A DNA stretch of 32,606 nt from Limosilactobacillus gorillae (GTDB lineage Bacteria > Bacillota > Bacilli > Lactobacillales > Lactobacillaceae): contig NZ_BCAH01000049.1 in assembly GCF_001293735.1 (NCBI RefSeq), positions 1 through 32,606 of the forward strand. The letters are read 5' to 3'. Below, piece after piece: positions 6,125-14,463 of the stretch. Made by a program: the position numbers and the translations under genes. Under the pieces are notes generated by a model. That model was not told where the DNA came from. It searched no databases and saw only the letters and a program-made list of their open reading frames with translations. Positions within the stretch are counted from its first letter, which is position 1. Each line of letters begins with the position of its first letter.

Positions 6125-7645
6125 ATGGACTATTTGATTGGTGTTGACGTTGGAACGACTTCCACGAAGGCCGTTTTATATGATCAGCAAGCAAACGTAC
6201 TTCGAGATTTTAAGCAGGGCTACTCCCTTTATCGGGACGCTACCGGGATGGCCGAGCAAGATCCTGACGCCTTAGTTCGTGCCGTTGAAGAAGTAATCAG
6301 GCAGGCCGCAGCCACTGCGGACCTGCACCAAGGAAAGCTCCTGGCCGTTTCCTTTTCTTCCGCCAACCAGAGTTTGATCCTATTAGACAAGGAGCACCGT
6401 CCCCTAACCCGGGCACTGACCTGGGCCGATACCCGGGCCAAGGAGGTTGCTGATCAACTGAAACGAATGCCGGTTGGTAAACAGCTTTTCGCTAGCACCG
6501 GGACCCCGCTTCACCCGATGTCACCACTGACCAAGCTCTTGTGGCTTAAAAAAAGTCACCCCGAACTGATGGATAAGGCTGCCTACTTTGGTGATATTAA
6601 GTCCTACCTGTTCTGGAAGCTGTTTGGGGTCTTCAAGTTTGACATTTCGATCGCCTCTTGCACCGGGATGCTAAACATTACCACCGGTGATTGGGATCCA
6701 ACAGCCTTGGAATTAACTGGGGTTACAAAGGATCAGCTTCCCGAGGTCGTGAGCGGAACTACCCAGGAAATCGGCTTAACGCCTGAAGCTGTGGCCGCCA
6801 TGAACATTCCTGCCAAAACCCCCTTTATTTACGGAGCATTCGATGGTGCGTTATCCAACTTAGGGGTCGGGGCAATTAAAAAGGACACCGTCGCCATCAC
6901 AATTGGGACTTCGGCGGCCATCCGGGTGGTGACCGATCATCCAGTCATTGATCCACAGCAACGCCTCTTCTGTTACGCCGTTGACAACGGCCTCTGGGTT
7001 GTTGGCGGACCCCTGAATAACGGAGGGGATGTCTTTCAATGGGCAGTCAAGCACCTGGTTGATGTCTCAGCAGTACAAAACGAACGAACCAATGCTTATG
7101 ACCTGGCTAGCCAGGTCATTGCCTCGGTCCCGGCCGGAGCGCACGGCCTCTTGTTCCACCCCTTCTTAGGTGGTGAACGGGCCCCAATTTGGGACGCCAA
7201 CGCCCGCGGAAGCTTTTTTGGTCTCTCCCAGCTCCATACCCGCGCCGACATGCTCCGGGCCGTGATGGAAGGAATCAACATGAACATCGCAACCGTCTTT
7301 GCCGCCGTTCGTGATTTAGTTGGTGAACCGCGGACCGTCACCGCCACCGGTGGGTTTGCCAACTCCACAGTTTGGCGACAGATGTTGGCAGATATCTTAA
7401 ACTGCCCCGTCAACATCCCGCATTCTTTTGAATCCGGGTGCCTAGGTGCGGTTGTGATGGCAATGGTTTCGCTGGGGATGGTTGATGACCTGAGCGCCGT
7501 TACCAAATTGGTTAGTTCGGTTTCTTCATACGAGCCCGACCAAGCAAACGTCGCCACTTACCAAAAATACCTTCCCATCTTCCAACAAGTCGAAGGCTTA
7601 CTCGCCCCCGCCTACTCCACCATCGCTAACCTGCAGGAAGCTTAA
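6125..7645 (+). CDS. gntK: gluconokinase, FGGY family
   Basis: Predicted to phosphorylate gluconate to 6-phosphogluconate, which a heterofermentative lactobacillus can feed into the phosphoketolase pathway. The start is ATG 6125, 8 nt after AAGGAGG; an upstream in-frame TTG overlaps the ribosome site itself and is rejected. The 506-residue product opens with DYLIGVDVGTTSTKAVLYD (ATP-binding, sugar-kinase/actin fold), has FGDIKSYLFWKLFG mid-protein and the second phosphate loop in DTVAITIGTSAAIRVV, and closes with VTATGGFANSTVWRQMLADI, all as in FGGY gluconate kinases. The adjacent GntP permease makes gluconate more likely than xylulose or glycerol. Operators around its promoter indicate repression. 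Confidence 0.88.
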   Translation: MDYLIGVDVGTTSTKAVLYDQQANVLRDFKQGYSLYRDATGMAEQDPDALVRAVEEVIRQAAATADLHQGKLLAVSFSSANQSLILLDKEHRPLTRALTWADTRAKEVADQLKRMPVGKQLFASTGTPLHPMSPLTKLLWLKKSHPELMDKAAYFGDIKSYLFWKLFGVFKFDISIASCTGMLNITTGDWDPTALELTGVTKDQLPEVVSGTTQEIGLTPEAVAAMNIPAKTPFIYGAFDGALSNLGVGAIKKDTVAITIGTSAAIRVVTDHPVIDPQQRLFCYAVDNGLWVVGGPLNNGGDVFQWAVKHLVDVSAVQNERTNAYDLASQVIASVPAGAHGLLFHPFLGGERAPIWDANARGSFFGLSQLHTRADMLRAVMEGINMNIATVFAAVRDLVGEPRTVTATGGFANSTVWRQMLADILNCPVNIPHSFESGCLGAVVMAMVSLGMVDDLSAVTKLVSSVSSYEPDQANVATYQKYLPIFQQVEGLLAPAYSTIANLQEA

Positions 7646-7666
7646 TCATTTAGGAGGATTAATCTC

Positions 7667-9013
7667 ATGCCGTTATTAATTGTCTTACTTGGCGTCATCC
7701 TTTTGATCTTCATGATCGTCAAGCTGAAGCTTAACACCTTTGTTTCCCTGGTTATTACTTCGTTTGTCGTCGCTTTGCTCCTTCAGATCCCGGTGGCTAA
7801 AATTCCAACCACGATTGAAACGGGGATTGGGGGCCAATTAGGACACTTAGCCATCATTTTCGGGTTTGGTTCCATGCTCGGGAAGCTCGTTTCCGATTCA
7901 GGTGGTGGTTACCGAATTTCAACCACGTTAATTAATAAATTTGGGCGCCGCTGGATTCAATTAGCCGTTATCCTGGCCTCCTTCATCATTGGTTTAGCCC
8001 TGTTCTTTGAAGTTGGTCTGGTTGTTGTCTTGCCAATCATCTTCATCATCGCCCGTGAACTAGATATGCCGCTAATGTACCTCGGGGTCCCGATGGCAGC
8101 CACCCTGAACGTTACCCATGCCTTCTTGCCGCCACACCCGGCGCCAACGGCGATCACGGAAATCCTCGGCTCCGAAATTGGTCACGTCCTCTTACTCGGA
8201 ATCATTGCTGCCATCCCAACCATCATCATTGCCGGGCCGGTCTTTAACTGGGTTCTGCAACGGGTATACCCAAAGGTTTACCGCAAAGACATTGATATTT
8301 CTGTTTTAGGCCACTACAAGACTTTCAAGCTCGAAGAAACACCAGGGTTTGGAATCTCCGTTTTGACCGCCATGATGCCAGTGATTTTAATCATCATTGC
8401 TACGGTGTGCTCCTTCATCCTGCCCAAAAATAACGTTATCAACCAGGTAATTCAGTTTGTCGGGGCGCCGGATGCTGCGATGCTCTTATCAATGCTGTTT
8501 GCCGTTTACACGATGGGGATCAAACGTAACAAGAAAATGGATGAGATCTCCGAATCAATGGTTACCTCCGTTAAGCAAATTGCCATGATGCTCTTAATTA
8601 TCGGTGGTGGCGGGGCCTTCAAGCAGGTCCTAGTTGACGGTGGGGTTTCTAACTACGTTTCAACTCTGTTTGCCCACACCAACCTCTCCCCTATCTTTGC
8701 GGCCTGGTTAATTACAGCTATCCTACGGGTTTCCCTTGGTTCCTCAACAGTTTCCGCAATGACGGCCGCAGGCCTGATCGCCCCAATGGCTCAGCAATTC
8801 GGTCACGGCTCTGCCATGTCCGCCCTGATGGTGTTAGCCGTTGGTGCAGGGTCTGTCTTCTGTGACCACGTTAACGACGCTGGTTTCTGGATGATCAAGG
8901 AATACTTTGGCCTTTCCCTGAAGGAAACCTTCCTTTCCTGGTCAACCTTAACCTCCGTACTATCACTAGCTGGGTTAGCCACGGTTTACGCCATGTCGCT
9001 CTTTTTAGTCTAG
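7667..9013 (+). CDS. gntP: gluconate:H+ symporter, GntP family
   Basis: Membrane permease of 448 residues with about 12 hydrophobic segments from residue 1 (PLLIVLLGVILLIFMIV) to the C-terminal VYAMSLFLV. Recognisable GntP features are GFGSMLGKLVSDSGGGYRIS (about 67-86), FLPPHPAPTA (about 152-161), and the late stretch GSSTVSAMTAAGLIAP with AGSVFCDHVNDAGFWM. It starts at ATG after TTAGGAGGATTAATCTC, 21 nt behind gntK, so the two are co-transcribed. It imports gluconate for GntK. Other GntP relatives move idonate or D-serine, but the kinase partner argues for gluconate. Confidence 0.9.
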   Translation: MPLLIVLLGVILLIFMIVKLKLNTFVSLVITSFVVALLLQIPVAKIPTTIETGIGGQLGHLAIIFGFGSMLGKLVSDSGGGYRISTTLINKFGRRWIQLAVILASFIIGLALFFEVGLVVVLPIIFIIARELDMPLMYLGVPMAATLNVTHAFLPPHPAPTAITEILGSEIGHVLLLGIIAAIPTIIIAGPVFNWVLQRVYPKVYRKDIDISVLGHYKTFKLEETPGFGISVLTAMMPVILIIIATVCSFILPKNNVINQVIQFVGAPDAAMLLSMLFAVYTMGIKRNKKMDEISESMVTSVKQIAMMLLIIGGGGAFKQVLVDGGVSNYVSTLFAHTNLSPIFAAWLITAILRVSLGSSTVSAMTAAGLIAPMAQQFGHGSAMSALMVLAVGAGSVFCDHVNDAGFWMIKEYFGLSLKETFLSWSTLTSVLSLAGLATVYAMSLFLV

Positions 9014-9027
9014 TCAAAGTATAAATT

Positions 9028-9064
9028 AAGGAGAGACCGTAGTTCCTTCGGTCCCTCCTTTTTT
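9028..9064 (+). terminator. rho-independent terminator after gntP
   Basis: AAGGAGAGACCG (9028-9039) pairs with CGGTCCCTCCTT (9049-9060) with one internal mismatch, followed by a T run. Confidence 0.85.
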
Positions 9065-9067
9065 AAT

Positions 9068-9096
9068 TTGTCGCTCCTTATCCAACTTGCTATACT
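9068..9096 (+). promoter_or_regulatory. promoter of the LacI-family regulator gene
   Basis: TTGTCG (9068-9073), 17-nt spacer, TATACT (9091-9096), 30 nt upstream of the start codon. Confidence 0.7.
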
Positions 9097-9126
9097 AAAA
9101 TTATTAGCTTTTTAAGGAGGAGTTGC

Positions 9127-10134
9127 ATGGTACGACGGTTAACAATTACCGATGTCGCCCGGGAAGCGGGAGTTTCAACCACGACGGTTTCTCGCTATTT
9201 AAACGGGCACTTTGAAAAAATGGGAGAAGTAACCAAGGAACGGGTGGCTGCGACAATTACCCGCCTTAACTACGCTCCCTCTGCTTCGGCACAAAAGTTA
9301 CGCCAAAGTGAGAGCCACCTGGTAGGCGTTTTGGTCGGTGAAATCTCTAACCCCTTCTCATCCCTTCTTTCCAAGGGAATCTACGATGTTTTACAAGGGG
9401 CTGGTTACGACATTCTCTTGATGAACGCTGACAACTCGACGACCACTGAGGCACGGGCCCTGCAACGTTTCATCGCCCAACAAGTTGACGGCGTCATCGC
9501 CCAGCCAAGCGCCATTCAATTCAGTCAGTTTCAAGCCCTGACCGATGCCAACATTCCCTTGGTTCTCGTAGACCGGGAAGTCCCAGACCAACCGGCTACC
9601 GTGGGGCGGGTTACTTCCGCCAATCAAGACGCCTGCTACCACCTGGGGCCTACCCTCGTTGAACGAGGCTACCAAAATATCATTACCGTTTCGGCCCACT
9701 TTGCCGAGGCGTCCGGTCAAATCCCCCGGATTGCCGGCTTTCAAAAGGCATGCCGTGACTTCGGCTTGACCTATCACAACATTGAAACCAAAGGCCACGA
9801 CAAGTCCTGGTTGCGAGCCGCGCTTTCTCACCGGTTAGCAACTTTGACTGGGCGAACAGTCATTATTTCCTTAATGGGCCCCGTTTTGTTTGACCTCTTG
9901 GATGTCTTCAAAGAGCTTGGCCTCACGTTCCCTAAGGACGTTGGCCTGGTCTCCTTTGACGACTGGGAGTGGTCACGCTACGTTAGTGATGACGGGATCT
10001 TTTTACTCCGCCAGGATATGGAATTAATGGGTAACATGGCCGCCACCAACCTCTTAGAGCAATTACAGACAAAAACCCTAACTAACCATACGACCTTCCT
10101 ACCGGTTACCACCATTGACCGGTTGTCACTGTAA
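9127..10134 (+). CDS. gntR: LacI/GalR-family transcriptional regulator, probably of gluconate genes
   Basis: 335 residues. The N-terminal LacI helix-turn-helix and hinge helix are clear: TITDVAREAGVSTTTVSRYL, then RLNYAPSASAQKLR (about 48-61). A periplasmic-binding-protein-like effector domain fills the rest (GVLVGEISNPFSSLLSKGI; VDREVPDQP; later VSFDDWEWSRYV). The ATG follows AAGGAGGAG. It has its own promoter directly after gntKP, so its likely job is repression of gntKP with gluconate or 6-phosphogluconate as inducer. This is the usual arrangement of GntR-type LacI regulators in lactobacilli; the ligand is inferred. Two LacI-like operators at 6037-6050 and 6080-6093 are candidate targets. 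Confidence 0.82.
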   Translation: MVRRLTITDVAREAGVSTTTVSRYLNGHFEKMGEVTKERVAATITRLNYAPSASAQKLRQSESHLVGVLVGEISNPFSSLLSKGIYDVLQGAGYDILLMNADNSTTTEARALQRFIAQQVDGVIAQPSAIQFSQFQALTDANIPLVLVDREVPDQPATVGRVTSANQDACYHLGPTLVERGYQNIITVSAHFAEASGQIPRIAGFQKACRDFGLTYHNIETKGHDKSWLRAALSHRLATLTGRTVIISLMGPVLFDLLDVFKELGLTFPKDVGLVSFDDWEWSRYVSDDGIFLLRQDMELMGNMAATNLLEQLQTKTLTNHTTFLPVTTIDRLSL

Positions 10135-10154
10135 AATTAGCGGGAGGAAACATA

Positions 10155-10496
10155 ATGATTAAGTTGAGCGTTACAAAGGCCGCCGCCGAGCAATTAGTGA
10201 AGGAACTTAAGTTAAAAGCCGGTGACGGGGTTAAATTTTATCCGGATTCTAACAATCACCACCCAGTCGTCCATGGTCCACATCAGCTTTACGCCATCGA
10301 TAACCATCCCGACCGTGTCGTTGCTAAAGACACTGTGGGCGAAATTAACTTTCATATTAACTTTGAGGATGAATGGTTTTTCATTGGCCGTAAGGTAACC
10401 GTTGATTTTACCCCTGCAGATGGACTAACCTTTACCTTTGTTGGTAATGACGTTAATGCCGCCGCTACCATTGACTACGAAAAGTTTTTAATGTAA
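10155..10496 (+). CDS. HesB/IscA-fold protein without cysteines
   Basis: 113 residues, start ATG after GGGAGGAAACATA, 20 nt behind the LacI-family gene and probably co-transcribed with it. The start IKLSVTKAAAEQLVKELKLKAG and the beta-rich middle resemble the HesB/YadR/IscA-like fold seen in many lactobacilli (annotated as iron-sulfur cluster biosynthesis family). True IscA proteins bind iron or clusters with three Cys; this protein has no Cys at all, though it is rich in His (PDSNNHHPVVHGPHQ). A role in Fe-S assembly is therefore doubtful. The function is unknown. Confidence 0.65.
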   Translation: MIKLSVTKAAAEQLVKELKLKAGDGVKFYPDSNNHHPVVHGPHQLYAIDNHPDRVVAKDTVGEINFHINFEDEWFFIGRKVTVDFTPADGLTFTFVGNDVNAAATIDYEKFLM

Positions 10497-10504
10497 TAGA
10501 GCTT

Positions 10505-10531
10505 CCGGTGTCTGAAGGCATCGGTTTTTTT
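10505..10531 (+). terminator. rho-independent terminator
   Basis: CCGGTG (10505-10510) pairs with CATCGG (10519-10524), followed by seven T; it lies just after the HesB-like gene. Confidence 0.75.
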
Positions 10532-10590
10532 AGTTGTTGTTTTTTGGTGTGAAGTTAAAGTAAATATCTGCTTGTTATAAGCCCCTCAAT

Positions 10591-10620
10591 AAAAAAGCCG
10601 TAACGTTCTCACGTCACCGC
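10591..10620 (-). terminator. terminator of the aminotransferase gene (minus)
   Basis: GCGGTGACGT and ACGTTACGGC pair imperfectly (one mismatch, one wobble) around a 4-nt loop and are followed on the minus strand by six T. It faces the plus-strand terminator at 10505-10531 across a 60-nt gap. Confidence 0.7.
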
Positions 10621-10632
10621 CCTAATTCTTTA

Positions 10633-11820
10633 TTATTGTTGGTATTGTTCAATGAAGTCTTTGATCCGTTGGAGCGCCTTCTTGAGGGTTGCTAAGTCGG
10701 CAGCGTAGGATAGCCGCACGTGGCCATCCATACCAAAGGCCTTCCCCGGTACGATCGAAACGTGCGCCTCTTCCAAAACCCCGTTTACAAATTCATCCGT
10801 TGTCTTAAAACCAGTTAGTTTAACGGCCTCTGAGACATCCGGGAAAAGGTAAAAAGCCCCGGCTGCCTTTTCAACGTGAACTCCCGGGAGGTCATTAATC
10901 AATGGTACGATCGTATTAAGCCGTTCTTCATAGGTCTGGCGCATCTCTTCCACGGTCTCCTCCCCCCGCGGGTCGGTTAAAGCGGCCAAGGCAGCGTACT
11001 GGCTGACGGCGGCAATGTTAGAACTAACCTGGCTTAGATAGGCACCCAGAGCCTTGGCCACCTTCCTTGGCGCCAGGGCGTAACCAACCCGCCAGCCGGT
11101 CATGGCGTAGGACTTGGAGAAGCCGTTAACCAAGACGGTATGGGCGATTACTTCTTCACTCAGGTCCAGAACGGAGGTAAACTTGGTCCCATTGTAAACC
11201 AGGTCGCCGTATATGTCGTCAGCTAAGATGATCAGATCGTGCTCAACGGCCCAGTTAGCAATTGCGGTCAGTTCTTCCTTGGTAAAGACCTCCCCGCTCG
11301 GGTTATTCGGGTTATTTAAGACCAGCATCTTGGTCCTTTCAGTCCGGACCCTTTCGAGGTCTGCGACCGTCACCTTTAGCCCCTTGCTAGGACGGGCCAA
11401 GGCGAGCTTGGCCCCCGCTAACTTAACTTGTTCACCATAAGACACCCAGTACGGCAACGGGATAACGACCTCATCCCCTGGGTTTAACAGGGCTTGAACA
11501 ACGGCATACAGGGCAAACTTGGCCCCGTTAGTAATCACAATGTCGCGGTCGGCAAAGTCAGTGCCGTGTCGTGCATTGACGTGATCAACAATTGCTTTTT
11601 TTAGTGGGGTAATCCCAGTAGCAGCCGTGTAGCCGTCAACCTGGTGGTCTTCAATTGCCTTGATGGCAGCGTAGCCGATGTAGTCAGGGGTCTTAAAGTC
11701 GGGTTGACCAACCGCCAGGTTTAAGACGTCGATTCCCTGGGCGGTCATCTCCTTGGCCCGGTTGGAAAAGGCAAGAGTGGCTGATGGTTGAATGTTGGCG
11801 ATCCGTTCTGATAATTCCAC
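10633..11820 (-). CDS. class I/II pyridoxal-phosphate aminotransferase (aspartate type)
   Basis: 395 residues, fold-type I. The features are LAVGQPDFKTPDYIGYAAI (substrate entry), NPNNPSGEVFT (about 171-180), DDIYGDLVY (201-209), and the PLP lysine Lys236 in NGFSKSYAMTGWRVGYA. The ending FGMDGHVRLSYA is also typical of the aspartate/tyrosine aminotransferase Ib subgroup (AspC/PatA-like). The start is taken as GTG 11820 with AAGGA upstream, because the homology starts there (ELSERIANIQPSATLAFSNR). It is monocistronic between terminators. The substrate could be aspartate, an aromatic or a branched-chain amino acid; the sequence alone does not tell. Confidence 0.88.
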   Translation of the reverse strand: MELSERIANIQPSATLAFSNRAKEMTAQGIDVLNLAVGQPDFKTPDYIGYAAIKAIEDHQVDGYTAATGITPLKKAIVDHVNARHGTDFADRDIVITNGAKFALYAVVQALLNPGDEVVIPLPYWVSYGEQVKLAGAKLALARPSKGLKVTVADLERVRTERTKMLVLNNPNNPSGEVFTKEELTAIANWAVEHDLIILADDIYGDLVYNGTKFTSVLDLSEEVIAHTVLVNGFSKSYAMTGWRVGYALAPRKVAKALGAYLSQVSSNIAAVSQYAALAALTDPRGEETVEEMRQTYEERLNTIVPLINDLPGVHVEKAAGAFYLFPDVSEAVKLTGFKTTDEFVNGVLEEAHVSIVPGKAFGMDGHVRLSYAADLATLKKALQRIKDFIEQYQQ

Positions 11821-11884
11821 AATTAATCATTCCTTCTGGTTTTTAGACAGCAAAATACGAACAAATAAATAGTTTTATGCCCAA

Positions 11885-11890
11885 ATTATA
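11885..11890 (-). promoter_or_regulatory. -10 box of the aminotransferase gene
   Basis: TATAAT with the extended TGG motif directly upstream, on the minus strand, 65 nt before the start codon. No T-box-like leader was recognised. Confidence 0.55.
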
Positions 11891-11938
11891 CCATCTTTTG
11901 TCACCAGCCGGGGATAAAATTAGGGCGTTGTCATATTC

Positions 11939-11970
11939 AAAAAAAGACCATAACGATTTTGTCATGGTCT
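11939..11970 (-). terminator. terminator after the VanZ-family gene (minus)
   Basis: AGACCATGAC and GTTATGGTCT form a 10-bp stem (one wobble) with a run of T on the minus strand, immediately after the stop codon. Confidence 0.85.
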
Positions 11971-11972
11971 TA

Positions 11973-12518
11973 TTAGTTGTTGCGTTGGAGTGCAAATGGT
12001 TTGACGAGGTGGGTTAAGGGGGTGTGGTCAAATAACTTAACAACTAGGTAACCCACTAGAACCCCGCAGGTGTTGCTGATCACGTCGTCAATATCGACAA
12101 CGCGGTTTAAGTTAACGGCCAAGTCGGCCACTAGCTGACACGATTCAATCATCAACCCCGGTATGATGCTGATCAAGAATAGGCTAAGCAAATTAAGTCG
12201 GGACTTGGCCAGGTAAAGGTAAACCCCCAGCGGTACCGTCAGTAAGATATTGGCGAAAAATTCGGCGTCGACGTAGGCCAGTGGATGCAAGTTATAGGAG
12301 ACGGTCATGAAGTGAAAGAGGGGCTTATCAAGGCCCAGGCAAAAGGGAAGCCCAGTTGGGTAAAAGGTTAGCCAAATCACCACGGCTAAGTAAAAAAAGC
12401 CGGAGCTAACGGTGATCCACTGGGCCGTCTTCCAGCGCTGACTGGTAATCTCCCCCCAGTAAAGCGCCCCCAGGATTAGAAGTAGCGTTGCCAGTGGCAA
12501 CCAACGTTGATAGATCAT
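11973..12518 (-). CDS. VanZ-family membrane protein
   Basis: 181 residues with four or five hydrophobic segments: LPLATLLLILGALYWG, a second around 37-53, then NILLTVPLGVYLYL (about 90-103), LFLISIIPGLMIESCQLV, and ISNTCGVLVGYLVVKL near the end. The combination NILLTVPLG ... GLMIESCQL ... VDIDDVISNTCGVLVGY is the VanZ-domain signature. VanZ gives low-level teicoplanin resistance in enterococci by an unknown mechanism; most VanZ-like proteins in lactobacilli have no proven function. The ATG follows a G-rich ribosome site. It is a single gene. Confidence 0.85.
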   Translation of the reverse strand: MIYQRWLPLATLLLILGALYWGEITSQRWKTAQWITVSSGFFYLAVVIWLTFYPTGLPFCLGLDKPLFHFMTVSYNLHPLAYVDAEFFANILLTVPLGVYLYLAKSRLNLLSLFLISIIPGLMIESCQLVADLAVNLNRVVDIDDVISNTCGVLVGYLVVKLFDHTPLTHLVKPFALQRNN

Positions 12519-12561
12519 ACTCTTCCCCCTCTCACGTTCTTCTCTTTAAGTTATTATTTCC

Positions 12562-12567
12562 ATTATA
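12562..12567 (-). promoter_or_regulatory. -10 box of the VanZ-family gene
   Basis: TATAAT on the minus strand, 44 nt before the ATG; the -35 is weak. Confidence 0.45.
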
Positions 12568-12631
12568 GCGACCCGGTTTAACTTAACCACTATTTACACC
12601 GATCGTTACGCTTTCTTATATTACTTACAAC

Positions 12632-12712
12632 TTATTTACGTCGACTAATTTGCATGCCAAGCCACGACCCCAGTACAAAGAGTGTAAGGAGAAGCACAAT
12701 CCACTTAATCAC
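12632..12712 (-). CDS. 26-residue single-helix membrane peptide
   Basis: Read from GTG 12712 it encodes MIKWIVLLLTLFVLGSWLGM followed by QISRRK: one membrane helix with a Gly-x3-Gly-like face and a basic tail expected to stay in the cytoplasm. The GTG start is preferred over the in-frame ATG at 12730 because AAAGGCGGTGG lies just before the GTG, while the ATG would sit almost at the predicted transcript start. A well-formed promoter (12741-12769) points straight at it. The gene is too short for most gene finders. Its function is unknown; candidates are a regulatory membrane peptide or a toxin. Confidence 0.55.
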   Translation of the reverse strand: MIKWIVLLLTLFVLGSWLGMQISRRK

Positions 12713-12740
12713 GTTGCCACCGCCTTTCATTAATCTTTTG

Positions 12741-12769
12741 ATTGTACCGAATCCAATTGGGATGGTCAA
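12741..12769 (-). promoter_or_regulatory. promoter of the 26-residue membrane peptide gene
   Basis: TTGACC (12769-12764), 17-nt spacer, TACAAT (12746-12741) on the minus strand; transcription should begin about 20 nt before the GTG. Confidence 0.7.
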
Positions 12770-12809
12770 TCATTTCGAGAAGTTGATGGTGAAATCATAG
12801 TGAGACTTG

Positions 12810-12828
12810 TATAATACGTTTCAAACGT
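12810..12828 (+). promoter_or_regulatory. gshA -10 box with an adjoining palindrome
   Basis: TATAAT (12810-12815) is followed without a gap by the palindrome ACGTTT-C-AAACGT (12816-12828), which covers the expected transcript start and ends 19 nt before the gshA ATG. It looks like an operator; the binding protein is unknown. Confidence 0.55.
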
Positions 12829-12847
12829 TATATGAGAGGGTGATTAA

Positions 12848-14356
12848 ATGTCAACTATACCAGCCATTATTAACGATCAACACCTGCAAGCCCAGCTTTT
12901 CAGCGGCTTTTTCGGCCTCGAAGTCGAAGAGCACCGAGTCTTAACGAACGGGAAGATAAGCCGCCACCCTTACCCAACAGCCTTTCGTTCCCGACGGCAC
13001 CACCCATATTTAAAAACTGATTTTTGCGATAACATGTTTGAATTGGCTGCGCCCCCAGTTCAGGGCGGTACAGCAGCGGTCCAAAACCTTAAATACCTCC
13101 AACAGATCGTCAATGATCACCTGGAAGCAGACGAGCGGATCTGGCCCCTCTCTTTAATGGCGCCCTTATCTGACGATGACCTCGCCTTTGCCAGCCACTT
13201 CAACACCCGCCAGTGGATGGCCACTTACCATGACTACCTGGGTGAAAAGTACGGAACCGCCCGCGAACTAATTGCTGGCGTCCACGTCAATTTCTCTTTG
13301 CATCGGGATCTAATTGAGGCTTTATTTGAGAATAGCATCGCCACCAGCCGGGCCCAGTTTCAAAACCAGCTTTACTTCCGCTTAGCCCAGGCTTTTATAG
13401 CCTATCGCTGGCTGTTTACCTACCTCTTTGGCGCTAGCCCCGTCCTGGCTAACCCCTTAAAGGGAATGCCCACTGACATCAAATTCCCAGTCCGGAGCTT
13501 ACGCAGCAGCGACTTTGGCTACACCAACTTCCCAGATGAAACAATCACCTACTCCTCTTTTGAGGATCAGATCAATCAGCTTCAAGACTACGTCGACCAG
13601 GGGCGTTTTTATTCCCTACACGAATTTTACGGTCCGGTCCGCTTGAAGAGCCAGGGTGCTACCTTAGCGGACATAAGGGAAAACGGCTGTGAGCGGCTCG
13701 AATTTCGCTCCTTTGACCTTGACCCGCTTTCTCGAGCCGGGATCTCAAACGACACCCTCAATTTCTTAGAGGTCTTTTTAGCCTACTGGCTAGTTGAACA
13801 ATCCGCCGACGACTTCGACCTCGATGATGCTAACCGACGCAACCAAGCCGTCGCCCTTCAGCACCCCCACGAGGAGTTTAATTGGACTAAGGAACGGGGG
13901 TTGGCCCTCTTAGATCGGCTTGCAGCCTTCGTGACTGACTACCAAGCCCCCAAAGAATATCACGACGCCCTCCTCTTTGCCCGACGCCGGCTCGATGACC
14001 CCCGCCTCACGATTGGTGGTCAGCTGATTGATAAGCTTGACTTTGGCGGGAGCCTCCTGTCCTACGGGCTTAAGATCGCCAATAGTCGACACGAGTGGTA
14101 TTCAGCCATGAAAAAGCCCCTCCAGTCGATGATTGCTGCCTACCCTACCGACGCCCAAAAAGTGGTCCGGGTGGCAATTGAAGTTGGCATTAAGGTTACG
14201 GTTAGGGTCGATTCCTTTACCCTCACCTTAGGCAACCACCATGAAACCTACCGTTTGGACCACGACTTCAGCGATGAACAAGACGCCTATAGCTTTGTCT
14301 TAACCACCTTTAAAGAATTGGCTAACTATACCGACTCGGTTGGCCAGATCAATTAA
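12848..14356 (+). CDS. gshA: glutamate-cysteine ligase
   Basis: 502 residues. Joins glutamate and cysteine using ATP to make gamma-glutamylcysteine, the first step to glutathione. Features of the Firmicutes/proteobacterial GshA type are FFGLEVEEHRVLTNGKISRH near the start, TDFCDNMFELAAPPVQGG (about 57-74), the long active-site region ELIAGVHVNFSLH (about 142-154), and RLEFRSFDLDPLSRAGI (about 281-297). There is no C-terminal ATP-grasp glutathione synthetase part, so it is not the bifunctional GshF, and no gshB is in the window; the product may be gamma-glutamylcysteine itself. The ATG follows GAGAGGGTG. It has its own promoter and an operator-like palindrome. Confidence 0.88.
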   Translation: MSTIPAIINDQHLQAQLFSGFFGLEVEEHRVLTNGKISRHPYPTAFRSRRHHPYLKTDFCDNMFELAAPPVQGGTAAVQNLKYLQQIVNDHLEADERIWPLSLMAPLSDDDLAFASHFNTRQWMATYHDYLGEKYGTARELIAGVHVNFSLHRDLIEALFENSIATSRAQFQNQLYFRLAQAFIAYRWLFTYLFGASPVLANPLKGMPTDIKFPVRSLRSSDFGYTNFPDETITYSSFEDQINQLQDYVDQGRFYSLHEFYGPVRLKSQGATLADIRENGCERLEFRSFDLDPLSRAGISNDTLNFLEVFLAYWLVEQSADDFDLDDANRRNQAVALQHPHEEFNWTKERGLALLDRLAAFVTDYQAPKEYHDALLFARRRLDDPRLTIGGQLIDKLDFGGSLLSYGLKIANSRHEWYSAMKKPLQSMIAAYPTDAQKVVRVAIEVGIKVTVRVDSFTLTLGNHHETYRLDHDFSDEQDAYSFVLTTFKELANYTDSVGQIN

Positions 14357-14402
14357 CTTCCCCTGCTGTTGAGCGGAAGGCACCAAAGCACTGGCTTTTC
14401 AA

Positions 14403-14430
14403 TTGAAGTCTGGGGAATACTCCCTATAAT
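14403..14430 (+). promoter_or_regulatory. promoter of the NAD(P)-binding protein gene
   Basis: TTGAAG (14403-14408), 16-nt spacer, TATAAT (14425-14430), 33 nt upstream of the chosen ATG. Confidence 0.6.
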
Positions 14431-14463
14431 TAAGGTAAATGCACTTACGAAAGGATGATCACC

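Noticed and set aside
11821-11938. T-box or other riboswitch before the aminotransferase gene
   Set aside because: The leader is short and has no T-box bulge sequence or antiterminator pairing.
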